DNA from: PUPG01 sp031323845
Lineage (GTDB): Bacteria > Bacteroidota > Bacteroidia > Bacteroidales > UBA7960
Direction: 5' to 3'
Assembly (NCBI GenBank): GCA_031323845.1
Contig: JAVIYP010000022.1
Coordinates: 1-44,516, forward strand
Length of the DNA stretch: 44,516 bases
The notes below the pieces were generated by a model, which had not been told where the DNA came from, ran no database searches, and saw only the letters and a list, made by a program, of their open reading frames with translations. Both the position numbers and the translations under genes were made by a program. Of this stretch, positions 41,821 through 44,516 are shown one piece after another (position 1 is the first letter of the stretch; each line of letters opens with the position of its first letter).

Positions 41821-41931
41821 GCAGATTCTGAGAATTTGCGGGGCAACCGTGCCCAAAAACAACGAATCAACTAATATGGGCATCAGAAAGTAAACAACAT
41901 AATAAAATACAACATGTGAATTCATATTCAC
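41821..41931 (+). other. hairpin-rich leader of the DUF3078 gene
   Basis: Three clear hairpins follow the candidate promoter: GCAGATTC/GAATTTGC (41821-41839, loop TGA), GGGCA/TGCCC (41841-41854, loop ACCG) and GTGAAT/ATTCAC (41916-41931, loop TCAT). The middle one contains GGCAACCG, which recalls SAM-I riboswitches, but I see no kink-turn or other parts of one. Confidence 0.4.
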
Positions 41932-41980
41932 GGTATTTTTTAACTTATATATAATCAGCTATTTATAAAAATCAATTATT

Positions 41981-42949
41981 ATGATGATGATTAAAAGTAC
42001 ACTTCGGACAGTAGCCCTATGCATACTTTTTCTAACCGGAATCTTTGTTAATCCATTGTTTGCAGAGGAGTCACCTGAAGGCGAAAAAGAAGACAATCCC
42101 TGGAAGTTCACCGGCTTTTTCAGCCAGCAACTCAACCAGGTTTCATTTTCGAACTGGGTCCAGGGTGGTGAAAACAGCCTGGCTTCCACTTCAATGGTCA
42201 ATCTTTCCTTAAATTTCAAGTCTGATGATTTTTCGTGGGAAAACAGGTTGAACATGGCCTACGGTATTCTGAAGATCGAAAACACGCCCTTGCGTAAAAA
42301 TGAAGACCGTATCCATTTCCTTTCTAAAGGTGGCAGGGAGGTGGCGCCAAATCTGAGCACTTCGTTCCTTGCTGAATTCAGGTCTCAGTTTGCAGAGGGT
42401 TTCAAATATCCGAACGACAGCGTTGTGGTTTCACGTTTCATGGCTCCGGGCAATCTGAATATTTCTTTAGGTGTTGATTACAAACCCTGGGAGTTTCTTT
42501 CACTTTTTGTTTCACCGGCCTCAGGCAAATTTACGTTTGTCCTTGACCAGGAGCTCGCCGATAAAGGTTCCTTTGGGGTTGATCCTGCCGAGTACGATGC
42601 AGATGGAAATCTTTTAAGGCAGGGGAGCAGGCTCAATGCCGAATTTGGCAGCCTGATCAACATCATGTTTAGCAAGGAAGTGTTTGAGGACATCATGGTT
42701 GAGTCAAAACTAACGCTGTTCAACAATCTGTTTGATGACGACCGCAGCAATCGTAAGAATACTGATGTTGACTGGGAAACATCCGTAAACATAAAGATTA
42801 ACCGCTACATTACCGCCAGTTTCCTGCTGCATCTGATTTATGATCATGATACCTTGATACCGGTTGAGAGCGGGAATGCAGAAGCAGGGTTTACGCGCAA
42901 GGTACAGATGAAGCAATTGCTGGGCATCGGCCTGTCTTACAGAATATGA
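41981..42949 (+). CDS. DUF3078 domain-containing outer membrane protein
   Basis: A 322-residue exported protein: signal peptide 1-28 (cleavage after PLFA), then WKFTGFFSQQLNQVSFSNWV (about 41-60) and GGENSLASTSMVNLSLNF, the signature of the Bacteroidota DUF3078 family. The rest is a series of amphipathic beta-strands of a probable outer-membrane barrel, ending in an aromatic-rich GIGLSYRI as expected for barrel insertion. Family function is unknown. A long leader with several hairpins precedes it. Confidence 0.92.
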   Translation: MMMIKSTLRTVALCILFLTGIFVNPLFAEESPEGEKEDNPWKFTGFFSQQLNQVSFSNWVQGGENSLASTSMVNLSLNFKSDDFSWENRLNMAYGILKIENTPLRKNEDRIHFLSKGGREVAPNLSTSFLAEFRSQFAEGFKYPNDSVVVSRFMAPGNLNISLGVDYKPWEFLSLFVSPASGKFTFVLDQELADKGSFGVDPAEYDADGNLLRQGSRLNAEFGSLINIMFSKEVFEDIMVESKLTLFNNLFDDDRSNRKNTDVDWETSVNIKINRYITASFLLHLIYDHDTLIPVESGNAEAGFTRKVQMKQLLGIGLSYRI

Positions 42950-43000
42950 CAGCGGTTTAAACCGGTGCAGCAACCAGATGACCCGAATGTGTTGCGAGTA

Positions 43001-44516
43001 TTACCTGACAAAAAGCATCTCCCGGTACTTGGGCAACGGCCACAGGCGATCTTCCACCAGTATTTCCAGCTTGTCGATGTGATAGCGGATCAGTTCAAGC
43101 AACGGTTTCACTTCATGACAGTAGGCTAAGGCCTTTTGTGCGGTATCCTCCGTTTGATTGGCTGTTTTTCTGGCAGCAATCATTGAGGCCACATTGGTTT
43201 TAATCGAAGCAACATGCTCGGATATTCTTTTTATGGTATCCAGCTGAAGAGCAATGTGAGGGTTGCTTTTTTCTTCCCGTAATAATTCTTTAAGTCCCCT
43301 TATGTTTTCGAGCAAAATGTTCTGATATCTTATGGCCGCCGGAATAATATGGTTACCGGCCATATCGCCCAAAACCCTTGATTCAATCTGCAGTACTTTG
43401 GCATACGTCTCCAGCCTTATTTCGTACCGTGCATGCAGTTCTTTTTTGGTCAGTATTTTATTGTTATTAAAAAGATGAATGGTTTTTTCAGAAATATACT
43501 CTGTCAGGGCTTCCGGTGTGTTTTTTATGTTGGGAAGTCCGCGCCGGGCAGCCTCCTTTTCCCATTCTTCGCTGTAATTATTTCCTTCAAAAAGGATATG
43601 CTTCGACTCTTTAATGTATTGCCTTAATACCCGGAAAATGGCTTCATCCTTTCCGATATTTTTTTCAGTCAGGTGATCCACTTTCTGTTTAAAATCCTTC
43701 AGCTGGTTTGCCAGGATGGTGTTTAACACAATCATGGCCGGCCCGCAATTGGCAGAAGAACCCACTGCCCGCAGCTCAAACTTGTTTCCTGTAAATGCCA
43801 GCGGTGAAGTGCGGTTCCGGTCAGTGTTGTCCAGGATAATCCTTGGAATTTTGCCAATGTTCAGTTTTAACTCCGTTTTCTCGTCAGGTGTCATTTTGCG
43901 TTCTTTCACCTTTGAGACAATTTCTTTCAGCACATGGTCGAGTTCTTTACCGATAAAAACGGAGATAATGGCTGGCGGTGCTTCGTTTGCCCCGAGCCTG
44001 TGGTCGTTGCCTGCCGAAGAAATGGCGGCCCGGAGCAGCGAAGGATACTCGCTTACCGCCTTAATGATGCTGATGAAAAACGTAAGAAACAGCAGGTTGG
44101 TTTTGGGCGTATGACCCGGACTCAGCAAATTTTTCCCTGTATTTGTGGCCAGCGACCAGTTGTTGTGCTTTCCGGAACCGTTGACTCCGTCAAAGGGCTT
44201 TTCATGAAATAAAACACGAAACTTATGTTTACGTGCGTATTTTTCCATAATTACCATCACAAGCTGGTTGTGATCAATGGCTAAATTCACTTCCTCGAAC
44301 ACCGGGGCAAGTTCAAACTGGTTCGGGGCCACCTCATTGTGCCGGGTTTTTACCGGTATGCCAAGGCGCCATGCGGCTTCCTCGAATTCTTTCATAAACG
44401 AAGCTACACGCGGAGGAATGGCACCGAAATAATGATCTTCAAGTTGTTGTCCCCTGGCAGGTGAGTGCCCGCAAAGAGTCCTGCCTGTTAAGGTAAGCTC
44501 CGGCCTTGCAAAAAAC
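43001..44516 (-). CDS. glutamine synthetase III (GlnN type), N-terminal end outside the window
   Basis: The C-terminal about 505 residues of a type III glutamine synthetase, which makes glutamine from glutamate, ammonia and ATP; the whole protein should be about 700-730 residues, so roughly 200-230 are missing beyond the right edge. The frame stays open to the window edge, reading LTLTGRTLCGHSPARGQQLE and DHYFGAIPPRVASF before the first ATG. Motifs are RHNEVAPNQFELAP (active-site Glu), NGSGKHNNWS with nucleotide- and glutamate-binding residues, LGANEAPPAIIS and DRNRTSPLAFTGNKFELR. The extra C-terminal region distinguishes this type from GlnA. The stop codon is at 43001-43003. Confidence 0.96.
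   Translation of the reverse strand, partial: FFARPELTLTGRTLCGHSPARGQQLEDHYFGAIPPRVASFMKEFEEAAWRLGIPVKTRHNEVAPNQFELAPVFEEVNLAIDHNQLVMVIMEKYARKHKFRVLFHEKPFDGVNGSGKHNNWSLATNTGKNLLSPGHTPKTNLLFLTFFISIIKAVSEYPSLLRAAISSAGNDHRLGANEAPPAIISVFIGKELDHVLKEIVSKVKERKMTPDEKTELKLNIGKIPRIILDNTDRNRTSPLAFTGNKFELRAVGSSANCGPAMIVLNTILANQLKDFKQKVDHLTEKNIGKDEAIFRVLRQYIKESKHILFEGNNYSEEWEKEAARRGLPNIKNTPEALTEYISEKTIHLFNNNKILTKKELHARYEIRLETYAKVLQIESRVLGDMAGNHIIPAAIRYQNILLENIRGLKELLREEKSNPHIALQLDTIKRISEHVASIKTNVASMIAARKTANQTEDTAQKALAYCHEVKPLLELIRYHIDKLEILVEDRLWPLPKYREMLFVR

Noticed and set aside
41841..41854. SAM-I riboswitch ahead of DUF3078
   Set aside because: Only the GGCAACCG fragment is present; no kink-turn, no other core stem and no methionine-related gene.
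1..44516. tRNA, rRNA or mobile element genes
   Set aside because: None were seen by eye; no transposase-like or integrase-like protein was found.

Overview
The window looks like chromosomal DNA of a free-living Bacteroidota (a Bacteroidales-like or related lineage), probably from an assembled genome. Supporting signs are two giant secreted proteases with type IX secretion (T9SS) C-terminal sorting domains, a DUF3078 outer-membrane protein, a GlnN-type (type III) glutamine synthetase, AsmA-like and lipocalin-like proteins, Bacteroidota-style -7 boxes (TAnnTTTG) ahead of several genes, and almost no Shine-Dalgarno sequences. No rRNA, tRNA, CRISPR array, integrase, transposase or phage gene was seen. 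The gene at each edge is cut by the window.

Layout. 1-3.0 kb: the end of a LytTR response regulator, a nitroreductase and a K+/H+ antiporter. 3.2-12.0 kb: two tandem C25 (gingipain-family) cysteine proteases on the minus strand. The downstream one resembles Arg-gingipain (Rgp) and the upstream one Lys-gingipain (Kgp). They share a long non-catalytic tail that ends in a dockerin, a possible cohesin-like module and a T9SS sorting domain. 12.4-18.3 kb: a small orphan gene facing a minus-strand series of amidohydrolase, C69 dipeptidase, flavin reductase, xseA and xseB. 18.6-22.4 kb: an MltF-type lytic transglycosylase, a secreted C45-like Ntn hydrolase and a sugar nucleotidyltransferase, all on the plus strand.

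22.4-34.7 kb: an RND efflux operon (adaptor, CusA/CzcA-type pump, TolC-type outer-membrane protein). Ahead of it lie four exact 11-bp tandem units directly upstream of a good Bacteroidota promoter, the layout expected for an OmpR/PhoB-family regulator. After a convergent AsmA and lipocalin-like pair comes an OmpR-type response regulator and histidine kinase pair, a plausible regulator of the pump, followed closely by an unassigned MobB-like P-loop protein.

34.8-44.5 kb: mainly housekeeping genes: cold-shock protein with a clear terminator and long leader, a lone LutA-like protein, RlmB, uracil-DNA glycosylase and an Mpl-type Mur ligase on the minus strand; then an MBL-fold hydrolase, an iron-sulfur APS reductase, an SDR, a DUF3078 protein with a hairpin-rich leader, and the C-terminal two thirds of glutamine synthetase III. 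An eight-unit heptanucleotide repeat that can fold back on itself lies before the MBL gene.

The most noteworthy items are the tandem Rgp-like/Kgp-like protease pair with dockerin tails, the 11-bp repeat array ahead of the efflux operon, and the unexplained structured leaders and repeats between genes. I found no clear new defence or mobile system.
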